Positions 26,206 through 36,266 of a stretch of DNA of 64,000 nt are shown one piece after another. Positions within the stretch are counted from its first letter, which is position 1. The number at the start of each line of letters is the position of its first letter. This DNA comes from Candidatus Fukatsuia endosymbiont of Tuberolachnus salignus (GTDB lineage Bacteria > Pseudomonadota > Gammaproteobacteria > Enterobacterales > Enterobacteriaceae), in the NCBI RefSeq assembly GCF_964030845.1, contig NZ_OZ034983.1, positions 806,001 through 870,000 of the forward strand. The letters are read 5' to 3'. A program made the position numbers and the translations under genes. The notes under the pieces are model-generated. The model did no database searches. It saw only the letters and a list, made by a program, of their open reading frames with translations, and was not told the origin of the DNA.

Positions 26206-27118
26206 AAAAGTCGCGGTATTGCTGGGTGGGATTTCCGCTGAACGTGAAATCTCAGTGTTGTCAGGTAAAGCCGTATTGGCGGGTCTGCGTCAGGGAGGCA
26301 TTGATGCACATGCAGTAGATAGCAAAGAGGTTGCGGTCACGAAATTAAAACAGCTGGGATTTGACAAGGTTTTTATCGCGCTTCACGGGCGTGGTGGTGA
26401 AGATGGTAGCTTACAAGGAGCATTGGAATTTTTACAATTGCCTTATACCGGCAGTGGTGTACTGGCTTGTGCGCTAGCGATAGATAAGTTACGCAGCAAA
26501 TTAATATGGCAAGCATTAGGTTTGCCGATAGCACCTTATGTCTCGCTGAATCGTCAACAATTTGCAACCGTTTTGCCTGATAATGTAAAACAACTTACTG
26601 AGCATCTTGGTTTCCCACTGATTGTTAAGCCAAACCGTGAAGGTTCCAGTATCGGAATGAGCAAAGTGATGCAACACGATGAATTGCTATCCGCACTAAA
26701 AGAAGCTTTCCATCATGATGATGAGGTCTTGATTGAGAAATGGCTTGGCGGGTCGGAATTCACCGTTGCAATACTGGGTAACGAAATTTTACCATCAATT
26801 CGTATTCAGACACCTGCCATGTTCTATGATTATGACGCTAAGTATCTCTCGGATAATACAGAGTATTTTTGTCCAAGTGGCTTAGACCAGGAAAAAGAGC
26901 AGCAGTTAGCACAGTTAGCAAAACAGGCTTATCAGGCGCTAGGTTGTAGTGGTTGGGGTCGGGTTGATGTGATGCAAGACAGTGATGGCACTTTCTGCCT
27001 GTTAGAGGTGAATACTTCGCCGGGAATGACCGATCATAGCTTGGTGCCAATGGCGGCGCGTCAGTGTGGGTTGAGCTTCTCTCAGCTGGTGATGCGCATT
27101 CTCGCGTTGGCTGATTGA
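26198..27118 (+). CDS. ddlB: D-alanine-D-alanine ligase B
   Basis: DdlB makes the D-Ala-D-Ala dipeptide used by MurF. It is an ATP-grasp enzyme of 306 residues, identical in length to E. coli DdlB. Characteristic sequences are LLGGISAEREISVLSG at the N terminus, ALHGRGGEDGSLQG, PLIVKPNREGSSIGMSKV (ATP-binding) and FCLLEVNTSPGMTDHSLVP (metal-binding Glu/Asn). It overlaps murC by eight bases and ends one base before ftsQ. Confidence 0.96.
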   Translation: MTEKVAVLLGGISAEREISVLSGKAVLAGLRQGGIDAHAVDSKEVAVTKLKQLGFDKVFIALHGRGGEDGSLQGALEFLQLPYTGSGVLACALAIDKLRSKLIWQALGLPIAPYVSLNRQQFATVLPDNVKQLTEHLGFPLIVKPNREGSSIGMSKVMQHDELLSALKEAFHHDDEVLIEKWLGGSEFTVAILGNEILPSIRIQTPAMFYDYDAKYLSDNTEYFCPSGLDQEKEQQLAQLAKQAYQALGCSGWGRVDVMQDSDGTFCLLEVNTSPGMTDHSLVPMAARQCGLSFSQLVMRILALAD

Positions 27119-27119
27119 T

Positions 27120-27920
27120 ATGTCACAGGCTGCCCGAAAAACACAGGCACGAATGGTTGCAAACAATATCGCCAGGCAGAGTGCAAAACGAAGTCGCAAC
27201 AAAGGCCAATTAGCTGGGCTGATTTTCCTGCTGATGGTTTTAGCGACATTGCTGTGGACGATTTGGGCGATTGTCAGTTGGATGAAGGATGAGCGCCGTT
27301 TGCCGTTATCAAAATTAGTGGTGACAGGGGAGCGTTACTTCACCACTAACGATGATATCCGCCAGGCGGTTCTGGCATTGGGAACACCTGGCTCTTTTAT
27401 GAAGCAGGATGTGAATATTTTTCAACAGCATATTGAACGTTTACCTTGGATCAAGCAAGTTAGTGTGCGTAAGCAATGGCCGGATGAGCTGAGAATCCAC
27501 CTGGTAGAGTATGTGCCGGTGGCGCGTTGGAACGACTTGTATCTACTCGACAGCGAAGGGAAGCCATTCAGTGTGCCCTTAGAGCGTATTGGTGATCAGA
27601 AACTGATATCACTTTACGGCTCTGAAGGCAGTGAGCATGACGTATTGAGCGGTTATAAAACAATCAATGAAGTATTGGCTGCCAGTAAATTTAAAGTAAA
27701 AATGGTCACGATGAGCGCGCGTCATTCCTGGCAATTGACCTTGGATAATGATGTTCGACTCGAATTGGGGCGAGATGACCTCAACGGACGCTTACAACGT
27801 TTTATTGAGCTGTACCGATTGCTGGAAAAACAGCCTGATAAACAACTCAATTACGTCGATTTACGTTATGACAGCGGGGCTGCGGTGGGTTGGTCGCCTG
27901 TTTTTCAAGCGATCAATTGA
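27120..27920 (+). CDS. ftsQ: Cell division protein FtsQ
   Basis: FtsQ is a bitopic division protein that links early and late divisome parts. Its 266 residues comprise a basic cytoplasmic N terminus, a membrane helix (about 32-54), a POTRA domain (about 63-130: LPLSKLVVTGERYFTTNDDIRQA, LPWIKQVSVRKQWPDELRIHLVEY) and a beta domain ending YVDLRYDSGAAVGWSP. Length and order match E. coli FtsQ (276). Confidence 0.95.
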   Translation: MSQAARKTQARMVANNIARQSAKRSRNKGQLAGLIFLLMVLATLLWTIWAIVSWMKDERRLPLSKLVVTGERYFTTNDDIRQAVLALGTPGSFMKQDVNIFQQHIERLPWIKQVSVRKQWPDELRIHLVEYVPVARWNDLYLLDSEGKPFSVPLERIGDQKLISLYGSEGSEHDVLSGYKTINEVLAASKFKVKMVTMSARHSWQLTLDNDVRLELGRDDLNGRLQRFIELYRLLEKQPDKQLNYVDLRYDSGAAVGWSPVFQAIN

Positions 27921-27970
27921 TGATCAAAAGAATAGTGGCAGCAATAACATCAGAGACAGGCAAAACAACG

Positions 27971-29227
27971 ATGATCAAGTCAACGGACAGAAAGTTGGTA
28001 GTAGGTCTTGAGATCGGCACGGCAAAGGTCTCGGCATTAGTTGGCGAAATTCTGCCCGATGGCATGGTTAACATTATTGGTGTGGGTAGCTGTCCTTCTC
28101 GTGGCATGGATAAAGGCGGGGTTAACGATCTTGAATCGGTAGTAAAATGCGTACAACGTGCTATTGATCAAGCTGAATTAATGGCAGATTGCCAAATCTC
28201 TTCCGTTTATTTGGCGCTATCGGGTAAACATATCAGTTGTCAAAATGAAATAGGGATGGTGCCTATCTCTGAAGAGGAAGTCATTCAGGAAGATGTTGAA
28301 AACGTGGTTCATACTGCGAAGTCGGTACGTGTACGTGATGAACATCGCATCTTGCATGTTATTCCTCAAGAATATGCCATCGATTACCAGGAAGGGATCA
28401 AAAATCCGGTTGGGCTTTGTGGTGTGCGGATGCACGCCAAAGTGCATTTGATCACCTGCCATAATGATATGGCAAAAAATATTGTTAAAGCGGTTGAACG
28501 CTGTGGTTTAAAAGTTGATCAACTTATTTTTTCCGGGTTGGCCGCCAGTTATGCAGTATTGACCGAAGATGAGCGTGAGCTAGGCGTTTGTGTGGTGGAT
28601 ATTGGTGGTGGCACTATGGATATCGCCGTTTATACCGGTGGAGCTTTACGCCACAGTAAAGTTATCCCTTATGCCGGCAATGTAGTCACCAGCGATATTG
28701 CTTATGCTTTTGGTACACCACCAGGTGATGCGGAAACGATTAAAGTTCGGCACGGGTGTGCGCTCGGGTCGATTGTCAGTAAGGATGAAAGTGTAGAAGT
28801 ACCTAGTGTGGGTGGACGTCCTCCTCGTAGTCTGCAAAGACAGACGCTCGCCGAGGTGGTTGAACCACGTTACACCGAGTTACTGAACTTAGTTAATGAG
28901 GAGATATTACAGTTGCAGGAGCGATTACGTCAGCAAGGGGTAAAACATCACCTGGCAGCGGGAATTGTACTGACAGGAGGGGCGGCTCAGATTGAGGGTC
29001 TGGCGGCTTGCGCGCAGCGGGTATTTCATGCTCAGGTTCGCATTGGTCAACCTCTCAATATTACTGGACTAACGGACTATGCTCAGAAACCTTATTATTC
29101 TACTGCTGTTGGATTATTGCACTATGGTAAAGAGAGCCATCTTAATAATGAGTCAGATACAGAAAAACGTGCCTCAGTGTGCGGTTGGTTTAAACGTATC
29201 AATAGCTGGCTGAGAAAAGAGTTTTAA
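27971..29227 (+). CDS. ftsA: Cell division actin homologue FtsA
   Basis: FtsA tethers FtsZ to the membrane. The ATG at 27971 gives MIKSTDRKLVVGLEIGTAKV, the family start; the frame is open a further 27 codons upstream, overlapping ftsQ. The 418 residues contain the actin-type phosphate loops (GLEIGTAKVSALVGE, VVDIGGGTMDIAVY), VLTGGAAQIEGL, and the C-terminal amphipathic membrane-targeting helix SWLRKEF. Very close to E. coli FtsA. Confidence 0.96.
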   Translation: MIKSTDRKLVVGLEIGTAKVSALVGEILPDGMVNIIGVGSCPSRGMDKGGVNDLESVVKCVQRAIDQAELMADCQISSVYLALSGKHISCQNEIGMVPISEEEVIQEDVENVVHTAKSVRVRDEHRILHVIPQEYAIDYQEGIKNPVGLCGVRMHAKVHLITCHNDMAKNIVKAVERCGLKVDQLIFSGLAASYAVLTEDERELGVCVVDIGGGTMDIAVYTGGALRHSKVIPYAGNVVTSDIAYAFGTPPGDAETIKVRHGCALGSIVSKDESVEVPSVGGRPPRSLQRQTLAEVVEPRYTELLNLVNEEILQLQERLRQQGVKHHLAAGIVLTGGAAQIEGLAACAQRVFHAQVRIGQPLNITGLTDYAQKPYYSTAVGLLHYGKESHLNNESDTEKRASVCGWFKRINSWLRKEF

Positions 29228-29331
29228 TGCCTTAACCTGATATTGCAACAAAGAGATCACCACAAAAAACAGGGGGTATGATCTCAAAGTAAGTTGATCT
29301 CAAAGTTATAGGCACAAAGCGGAGAGAAACT

Positions 29332-30480
29332 ATGTTTGAACCGATGGAATTAACCAATGACGCGGTGATTAAAGTCATCGGCGTTGGCGGCGGTGGTGGT
29401 AATGCTGTTGAACACATGGTGCGTGAACGCATCGAAGGTGTTGAATTTTTTGCCGTGAACACCGATGCTCAAGCGTTACGCAAAACAACAGTGGAACAGA
29501 CGATCCAGATCGGCAACACCATTACTAAAGGTTTGGGTGCCGGTGCTAACCCTGAAGTGGGGCGTCATTCCGCAGAGGAGGATCGTGAAGCACTGTGTGC
29601 CGCGCTCAATGGTGCCGATATGGTTTTTATCGCCGCGGGTATGGGCGGGGGAACCGGAACGGGAGCTGCACCCGTCGTCGCTAAGGTGGCAAAAGAATTG
29701 GGCATTCTGACCGTTGCCGTGGTAACCAAGCCTTTTCAGTTTGAAGGCAAGAAACGCATGGCATTTGCTGAACAGGGCATCGCCGAGCTATCTAAACATG
29801 TCGATTCCTTAATCACCATTCCCAACGATAAATTACTTAAAGTACTGGGTCGAGGTATTTCGTTACTCGATGCGTTCGGTGCGGCTAACAATGTTTTAAA
29901 AGGTGCAGTACAGGGGATCGCAGAGTTGATCACCCGCCCTGGCTTGATGAACGTCGATTTTGCAGATGTGCGTACTGTGATGTCCGAAATGGGTTATGCC
30001 ATGATGGGATCGGGTGTTTCGCGAGGCGAAGATCGCGCAGAAGAAGCAGCAGAAACGGCCATTTCCAGCCCATTATTAGAAGATATCGATCTGTCTGGTG
30101 CGCGAGGAGTGTTAGTCAACATTACTGCTGGCTTCGATCTACGTCTGGATGAGTTTGAAACCGTCGGTAATACGATCCGCGCCTTTGCCTCTGATAATGC
30201 GACTGTCGTTATCGGCACCTCGCTGGATCCAGAAATGAACGATGAACTGCGGGTCACGGTGGTGGCGACAGGTATTGGCATAGATAAACAAAAAGAAATC
30301 AAGCTAGTTGCCAATAAACAAGCTCAGCCACTCGAGCGTTGTTATCAACAACCCGGGATGTCTTTGATGCCACAGGAGGCTAAATTTAACGCGAATGTAG
30401 TTAATGATCAGACCACAGATAACAATAAAGAACCCGATTATTTGGATATTCCGGCTTTTTTGCGTAAACAAGCCGACTAA
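29332..30480 (+). CDS. ftsZ: Cell division tubulin homologue FtsZ
   Basis: FtsZ is the GTPase that forms the Z ring. Its 382 residues include the nucleotide loop GVGGGGGNAVEHM near residue 20, the tubulin signature GMGGGTGTGAAP near 104, the T7 loop NVDFADV and the C-terminal peptide DYLDIPAFLRKQAD that binds FtsA/ZipA. It is separated from ftsA by 104 bases, more than in E. coli, which leaves room for its own promoter. AGCGGAGAG is the ribosome site. Confidence 0.97.
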   Translation: MFEPMELTNDAVIKVIGVGGGGGNAVEHMVRERIEGVEFFAVNTDAQALRKTTVEQTIQIGNTITKGLGAGANPEVGRHSAEEDREALCAALNGADMVFIAAGMGGGTGTGAAPVVAKVAKELGILTVAVVTKPFQFEGKKRMAFAEQGIAELSKHVDSLITIPNDKLLKVLGRGISLLDAFGAANNVLKGAVQGIAELITRPGLMNVDFADVRTVMSEMGYAMMGSGVSRGEDRAEEAAETAISSPLLEDIDLSGARGVLVNITAGFDLRLDEFETVGNTIRAFASDNATVVIGTSLDPEMNDELRVTVVATGIGIDKQKEIKLVANKQAQPLERCYQQPGMSLMPQEAKFNANVVNDQTTDNNKEPDYLDIPAFLRKQAD

Positions 30481-30578
30481 TGACCAGAAGCTTGGAATCT
30501 TTATCCTTTGTGTTAGACTGTACGGCAAGTTTTGCGCTATCTTAAATCGGCTGGGCAGATATATTGCGGGATAACACA

Positions 30579-31499
30579 ATGATAAAACAAAGAACACTAA
30601 AGAGTATTGTTCAAGCGACGGGTGTTGGTCTGCATACGGGCAAAAAGGTCACACTAACAATGCGTCCCGCAGCAGCTAATACCGGCGTCATTTATCGTCG
30701 CACTGATCTAACACCCGTGGTCGATTTTCCGGCAGACGCAAAATCGGTGCAAGATACCTTGCTCTGTACCTGTCTGGTTAATGAACGCAATGTACGCATC
30801 TCCACGGTTGAACATCTCAATGCTGCTCTGGCGGGCTTAGGGATTGATAACATTATTATTGAAGTCGATGCCCCCGAGGTGCCGATTATGGATGGCAGTG
30901 CTAGCCCTTTTGTATTTCTGTTATTAGACGCAGGTATCGAAGAATTAAATACAGCGAAAAAGTTCTTGCGTTTAAAAGAAGCAGTACGTGTCGAAGAGGG
31001 TGATAAATGGGCAGAATTGTCACCATTTAATGGCTTCCGTCTAGATTTTACCATCGATTTTAATCATCCAGCGATCGACGCTAGCACACAGCGTTATCGT
31101 CTAGATTTTTCGGCTGACTCTTTTGTACAGCAGATCAGTCGGGCACGTACTTTTGGTTTTATGCGTGATATCGAACATCTTCAGTCCCGTGGGTTGTGCC
31201 TTGGTGGTAGTTTCGATTGTGCTATCGTCGTGGATGATTACCGTGTACTTAACGAGGATGGCCTACGTTTCGACGATGAGTTTGTACGGCATAAAATGCT
31301 TGATGCTATTGGTGATCTCTTTATGTGTGGTCATAATATTATTGGCGCTTTTACTGCCTTTAAATCTGGTCACGCATTAAATAACAAGCTATTACAGGCT
31401 GTTCTGAAAAAACAGCAGGCTTGGGAATATGTCACTTTTCAGGATGAAGCGGAACTACCAGTGGCATTTAAAACGCCGTCAACGTTGCCGGCTTATTGA
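30579..31499 (+). CDS. lpxC: UDP-3-O-acyl-GlcNAc deacetylase
   Basis: LpxC performs the first committed step of lipid A synthesis. The start at ATG 30579 gives MIKQRTLKSIVQATGVGLHT, as in E. coli. Zinc ligands are present: His79 in STVEHLNAAL, and the His and Asp of HKMLDAIGDL near 238/242; IMDGSASPF is also conserved. 306 residues. It ends the cluster and converges with the DUF721 gene; the two stop codons abut. Confidence 0.97.
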   Translation: MIKQRTLKSIVQATGVGLHTGKKVTLTMRPAAANTGVIYRRTDLTPVVDFPADAKSVQDTLLCTCLVNERNVRISTVEHLNAALAGLGIDNIIIEVDAPEVPIMDGSASPFVFLLLDAGIEELNTAKKFLRLKEAVRVEEGDKWAELSPFNGFRLDFTIDFNHPAIDASTQRYRLDFSADSFVQQISRARTFGFMRDIEHLQSRGLCLGGSFDCAIVVDDYRVLNEDGLRFDDEFVRHKMLDAIGDLFMCGHNIIGAFTAFKSGHALNNKLLQAVLKKQQAWEYVTFQDEAELPVAFKTPSTLPAY

Positions 31500-32039
31500 T
31501 CAGGTTCCTGCCAATGAAGCGAAGCGTTCCAGGATAGCACGTAATTTTTCTGGGCTGCGACTTGCTAGCTTTCTGAGTTCTACCGCGCTTTTCACACTTA
31601 AATGACGGCCTGATAGTGCCGGTTTTTCCGCATTTGCTGCCGGTTTTGCGGCGTCTTTCACAATGTTATGACCCGGAGCCATTAGCGCAGGATTAATCCT
31701 AATGTCGATTGATGACAATGATGCTAGAATTTGCGCTCTCAGTGTAGAGAGCAAATGAAGTTGTTGATAACGTAATGCCATCATCCAGCTCGCATTTGCT
31801 ACTTCTAGCACTAAAATATTCTGTCGATAATTGGCAACACGGCACCAGGGTTGTAATTGTGGTGGGAGTAATTCTTGCACCGCCTGGTTGAGTTTTAATA
31901 GCGCAACTGTACGCTGTTGCACTTTATGCAGGCTATAGGGTTGGGAATTATCTTTTTGCGAATGAGATAACGAACTATGTTTTTCTGCTATCGTATCATC
32001 AAACAAGACGTTCAATAATTGTGGGTGGCTTTGACGCAT
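31500..32039 (-). CDS. DUF721 (DciA-like) protein
   Basis: This 179-residue protein has a DUF721-type core at about residues 45-115 (LKLNQAVQELLPPQLQPWCRVANYR, LVLEVANASWMMALRYQQLHLL). DUF721 includes DciA, the ancestral helicase-loading factor, but enterobacterial members have no settled function. A DUF721 gene convergent with lpxC is typical of Yersinia/Serratia-like genomes and absent from E. coli. The C terminus ends VELRKLASRSPEKLRAILER. Family assignment is fair; the function is unknown. Confidence 0.75.
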   Translation of the reverse strand: MRQSHPQLLNVLFDDTIAEKHSSLSHSQKDNSQPYSLHKVQQRTVALLKLNQAVQELLPPQLQPWCRVANYRQNILVLEVANASWMMALRYQQLHLLSTLRAQILASLSSIDIRINPALMAPGHNIVKDAAKPAANAEKPALSGRHLSVKSAVELRKLASRSPEKLRAILERFASLAGT

Positions 32040-32131
32040 GAATATAGCCTCGTCGGATGTTAGACTGATAACCGGTATTCTAAATCCTTAGCAACAGTTA
32101 CGCAGCCGTTATTTTTGGTCGCCAAATTAAA

Positions 32132-32150
32132 TAGACTTCTTGCAAAACCG
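32132..32150. repeat. Family B repeat end, partial copy B2
   Basis: TAGACTTCTTGCAAAACCG matches copy B1 exactly. The rest of the element is not recognisable. It lies in the 200-base spacer between the DUF721 gene and secA, where secM is normally found. Confidence 0.7.
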
Positions 32151-32239
32151 TCGTTCTCACACCACGCAGCAGGTTAAGCAAGGGGTCAATATAACCTTTG
32201 ATCGCCCGTTTAGCGGCATTGTAAGAGACATTAAGAATT

Positions 32240-34969
32240 ATGCTAATTAAATTACTCACCAAAATGTTTGGCAGCCGTAATGATCGTACCTTACGCCGTA
32301 TGCACAAAATGGTTGATTTTATCAATCGTATGGAGCCAGAAATTGCAAAATTACCTGATCAGCAACTGCGTGCTAAAACCGATGAATTCCGCGCACGTTT
32401 GTCAAAAAATGAAACATTGGAAAACCTGATACCGGAGGCTTTTGCGGTTGTTCGTGAAGCCAGTAAACGGGTATTCGGTATGCGCCATTTCGATGTGCAA
32501 TTAATCGGCGGAATGGTGCTCAATGAGCGCTGTATTGCAGAAATGCGTACCGGTGAAGGTAAAACATTAACAGCAACACTGCCTGCTTATCTCAATGCTT
32601 TGGGTGGTCGTGGTGTTCATGTTGTCACCGTCAACGATTATCTAGCACAACGTGACGCTGAAAATAATCGTCCATTGTTTGAGTTTCTCGGTCTGAGTGT
32701 CGGGATTAATATGTCAGGCATGCAAGCATCCGCCAAACGTGAAGCCTATGCTGCAGATATCACCTACGGTACCAACAACGAATATGGTTTTGACTATCTG
32801 CGCGATAATATGGCTTTCAGCCCACAAGAACGCGTACAACGTGAACTATATTATGCACTGGTCGATGAAGTTGACTCCATCTTGATTGATGAAGCCCGTA
32901 CTCCGCTTATCATTTCGGGTCCAGCGGAAGACAGCTCGGACATGTATCTCAGAATTGATAAACTGATCCCAAAACTTATCCGCCAGGAAAAAGAAGATTC
33001 TGAAACCTTTCAGGGCGAAGGCCATTTTTCTGTTGATGAAAAAGCACGCCAGGTACATTTAACTGAACGTGGGTTGATCCTGATTGAACACATGTTAATC
33101 GATGCCGATATCATGCAGGAAGGCGAATCTCTTTATTCTGCAACCAATATTATGCTGATGCATCATGTTACTGCTGCACTACGCGCGCATGTTTTGTTTA
33201 CACGCGATGTTGATTACATCGTTAAAGACGGTGAAGTGATCATTGTCGATGAGCATACGGGGCGCACCATGCAAGGACGTCGCTGGTCGGATGGCTTGCA
33301 TCAGGCGGTTGAATCGAAAGAAGGTGTTAGCATTCAGAACGAAAACCAAACATTGGCTTCCATTACTTTCCAAAATTACTTCCGTCTCTATGAGAAACTG
33401 GCGGGAATGACGGGTACTGCAGACACCGAAGCGTTTGAATTTAGTTCAATTTATAAACTAGATACTATAGTGGTGCCCACTAACCGTCCGATGGTGCGTA
33501 AAGATCTGGCCGACTTAGTCTATATGTCCGAGAGGGAAAAAATAGGGGCGATTATTGAAGATATCCGCGAACGTACCGCCAATGGACAACCGGTGCTGGT
33601 GGGAACCATCTCAATTGAAAAATCTGAAATGGTCTCTGCCCAATTAAGCCAGGCCGGTGTTGCACATAAAGTACTGAATGCCAAATTTCATGCGACGGAA
33701 GCGGAAATTATCGCGCAAGCGGGGCAACCTGGGGCGGTCACTATTGCTACTAATATGGCGGGACGAGGGACTGATATCGTATTGGGTGGTAGTTGGCAAA
33801 GTGAAATTACTCTACTGGATGATCCATCACGAGAGCAAATCGATGCCATTAAAACCGCCTGGCAAATCCGTCATAATGCTGTGCTGGCATCCGGTGGCTT
33901 ACATATTATTGGTACTGAGCGCCACGAATCACGTCGCATTGATAATCAACTTCGTGGTCGTGCAGGTCGTCAGGGAGATGCTGGCTCTTCGCGTTTTTAC
34001 CTATCGATGGAAGATACTTTGATGCGTATTTTCGCTTCTGATCGTGTATCTGGCATGATGCGTAAGCTGGGAATGGAGCCCGGTGAAGCCATTGAGCATC
34101 CGTGGGTCACAAAGGCGATTGCTAACGCGCAACGTAAAGTAGAAAGTCGTAACTTTGATATGCGTAAGCAATTGCTAGAATACGATGATGTTGCTAACGA
34201 TCAACGACGTGCTATTTATAGTCAACGTAACGAGTTGTTAGATGCTTCAGATGTGAGTGAAACCATAAACAGCATTCGTGAAGACGTATTCACGCTTACC
34301 ATTAATCACTTCATTCCGCCCCAGTCGATGGAAGAAATGTGGGATATCTGCGGATTGGAACAACGTCTGAAAAACGATTTCGACCTCGATATACCCATTG
34401 CTTCTTGGTTAACAAATAAAAAACTGCCAAGCGAGCAACCATTAGATGAAGAAACACTACGTGAACGTGTTCTTCAGTACTCGATTGAGCAATACCGACA
34501 AAAAGAAGAAATTGTTGGTAGCGAAACAATACGTAACGTTGCAAAAGGGGTAATGCTACAAACACTGGACTCGCTATGGAAAGAACATCTAGCGGCGATG
34601 GATTACCTACGTCAGGGCATTCATCTGCGTGGCTATGCGCAAAAAGATCCAAAACAGGAATACAAACGTGAATCTTTCGCGATGTTTTCCGCTATGCTGG
34701 AATTACTGGAATATGAAGTCATCAGCGTGTTAAGCAAATTACAGGTACATGTGCCGGAGGAGGTCGCTGCGCTAGAGTTACAATATCGTGAAGATGCCGA
34801 TCACCTAGTGAGCCAGCAACAATTAAGTCATCCAAATGATAGCAGTGCACTGATGTCATCTAAAGAAATAACACGGATAGAGATTGAAGGTAAAGTGGGC
34901 CGTAATGATCCTTGCCCTTGTGGTTCCAGAAAAAAATATAAACAATGCCACGGTCGTTTAAAAAAATAA
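32240..34969 (+). CDS. secA: Protein translocase ATPase SecA
   Basis: SecA drives preproteins through SecYEG. Its 909 residues match E. coli length (901). Walker A MRTGEGKTLTA is near residue 102, the DEAD-type Walker B LVDEVDSILIDEARTPL near 207, helicase motifs TNMAGRGTDI near 505 and QLRGRAGRQGD near 570, and the zinc-binding tail NDPCPCGSRKKYKQCH at the C terminus. No secM arrest gene lies upstream, so the usual secretion-responsive control of secA is probably lost. Confidence 0.97.
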   Translation: MLIKLLTKMFGSRNDRTLRRMHKMVDFINRMEPEIAKLPDQQLRAKTDEFRARLSKNETLENLIPEAFAVVREASKRVFGMRHFDVQLIGGMVLNERCIAEMRTGEGKTLTATLPAYLNALGGRGVHVVTVNDYLAQRDAENNRPLFEFLGLSVGINMSGMQASAKREAYAADITYGTNNEYGFDYLRDNMAFSPQERVQRELYYALVDEVDSILIDEARTPLIISGPAEDSSDMYLRIDKLIPKLIRQEKEDSETFQGEGHFSVDEKARQVHLTERGLILIEHMLIDADIMQEGESLYSATNIMLMHHVTAALRAHVLFTRDVDYIVKDGEVIIVDEHTGRTMQGRRWSDGLHQAVESKEGVSIQNENQTLASITFQNYFRLYEKLAGMTGTADTEAFEFSSIYKLDTIVVPTNRPMVRKDLADLVYMSEREKIGAIIEDIRERTANGQPVLVGTISIEKSEMVSAQLSQAGVAHKVLNAKFHATEAEIIAQAGQPGAVTIATNMAGRGTDIVLGGSWQSEITLLDDPSREQIDAIKTAWQIRHNAVLASGGLHIIGTERHESRRIDNQLRGRAGRQGDAGSSRFYLSMEDTLMRIFASDRVSGMMRKLGMEPGEAIEHPWVTKAIANAQRKVESRNFDMRKQLLEYDDVANDQRRAIYSQRNELLDASDVSETINSIREDVFTLTINHFIPPQSMEEMWDICGLEQRLKNDFDLDIPIASWLTNKKLPSEQPLDEETLRERVLQYSIEQYRQKEEIVGSETIRNVAKGVMLQTLDSLWKEHLAAMDYLRQGIHLRGYAQKDPKQEYKRESFAMFSAMLELLEYEVISVLSKLQVHVPEEVAALELQYREDADHLVSQQQLSHPNDSSALMSSKEITRIEIEGKVGRNDPCPCGSRKKYKQCHGRLKK

Positions 34970-35016
34970 TTTTTTGGTATCTCGCGGATAAAGAGCTAAT
35001 GTTACAGGATCCTTAA

Positions 35017-35152
35017 TAGACTTCTTGCAAAATCGACTACGTGTTGCAAATTCTGCGTTACGTGGTGCTCGCAATCTTCATGTACTGCTGAGGTTGCTGC
35101 ACGCTAGGCGTCTTGACTTCACGTAACGAACTCCGGTTTTACAAGAAGTCTA
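35017..35152. repeat. Family B miniature inverted-repeat element, complete copy B3
   Basis: A 136-base element. TAGACTTCTTGCAAAA at the left and TTTTACAAGAAGTCTA at the right are inverted copies, with TA at both outer edges. The interior shares GCGTTAC, GTGCT and ATCTTCATGTACT blocks with copies B4 (49498) and B5 (59808). It has no coding capacity. TA at both ends is what IS630/Tc1-type transposition would leave, and IS630-family fragments are abundant here. Confidence 0.8.
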
Positions 35153-35199
35153 ATGTGACTTTTATGCTTAGTAGCGGTTAGCTTGCCGGATGAGGAATT

Positions 35200-36237
35200 A
35201 TGCGTAACGCATCTAAAAATAATCAGATTTTATTTACTACAAAAAAATACAAGGAGCGACTTCCCCCCTCCCTCACCGAGGGCATACAAAGTGGTGTACA
35301 AGGTGGTATACAAAAGAGTAGACAGGCCATTTCCATTTTTACCCGTTTGAATCAACGGATCAAAAGGTATTCACCTGTTGCCCATATAATACGTACTACA
35401 GATCGATTTAACGATCGCTTGGGTAGCCAATTTGGTGCCGCTATTACCTACTTTTCTTTTTTGTCTTTGATCCCGATTTTAATGGTTTCTTTTGCGGCAG
35501 CGGGTTTTTTTTTGGCTTCCAATCCCTACCTGCTCGCCGAATTAATTAATAGAATCGTTAATAGCATCAGTGATCCCATGCTAGCGACAACGTTAAAAAA
35601 TACGGTTAATACTGCGGTGAAACAACGCACGACCGTCGGGCTAACCGGTTTAGCTATCGCGCTTTATTCTGGCATTTGTTGGATAGGCAATCTACGTGAG
35701 GCGATCCGGGCACAATCACGCGATGTTTGGGAGCGTAACGTTCACGATAAAGAAAAATTTTATTTCCGTTATCTCCGTGATTTTGTCTCATTGATCGGAC
35801 TGATCATCGCCCTGATCATAACACTGTCGCTTACATCGATCGCGGGTTCAGCGCAAGCGGCTATTGTCAACGCATTGGGTTTAGGCGGTATTGAGTGGCT
35901 ACGCCCAGCACTGACCTTGATTACGCTGACAATTTCTATTACTGCCAACTGTTTATTATTCATTTGGATTTTGTGGATACTGCCGCGTCATAAACCGCAA
36001 AAAAAAGCCTTATTACGAGGTACGCTTATTGCTGCCATCGGCTTTGAGATCATCAAACTTGTCATGACCATGATGTTACCCCGCCTTGCCAGCTCACCTT
36101 CAGGGGCTGCTTTTGGCTCAGTACTAGGTTTGATGGCCTTTTTCTATTTTTTTGCCCGTTTAATCTTATTCTGTGCGGCCTGGATAGCCACCGCTCACTA
36201 CCCAGAAGAGGAAATCCAGCCAAAGAGTTGTCGCTAG
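35200..36237 (+). CDS. yhjD: YhjD inner-membrane protein (YihY/virulence factor BrkB family)
   Basis: The 345 residues fit the YhjD branch of the YihY/BrkB family: FNDRLGSQFGAAITYFSFLSLIPILMVSF, GICWIGNLREAIRAQSRDVWER and PSGAAFGSVLGLMAFFYFFARL are near-identical to E. coli YhjD. Six membrane helices are predicted from about residue 85. The family role is uncertain; yhjD mutations suppress Kdo-deficient lipid A lethality in E. coli, which suggests lipid transport. The first 60 residues are a basic, variable cytoplasmic tail with near-repeats IQSGVQGGIQ. It is monocistronic and converges with bioD. Confidence 0.88.
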   Translation: MRNASKNNQILFTTKKYKERLPPSLTEGIQSGVQGGIQKSRQAISIFTRLNQRIKRYSPVAHIIRTTDRFNDRLGSQFGAAITYFSFLSLIPILMVSFAAAGFFLASNPYLLAELINRIVNSISDPMLATTLKNTVNTAVKQRTTVGLTGLAIALYSGICWIGNLREAIRAQSRDVWERNVHDKEKFYFRYLRDFVSLIGLIIALIITLSLTSIAGSAQAAIVNALGLGGIEWLRPALTLITLTISITANCLLFIWILWILPRHKPQKKALLRGTLIAAIGFEIIKLVMTMMLPRLASSPSGAAFGSVLGLMAFFYFFARLILFCAAWIATAHYPEEEIQPKSCR

Positions 36238-36266
36238 CATATCACACCCACTCGCTACTGCTTTGT

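Noticed and set aside
32098..32325. 75-codon minus-strand frame between the DUF721 gene and secA, considered as a relocated small gene
   Set aside because: It overlaps the conserved start of secA antisense and includes a family B end; no family similarity.
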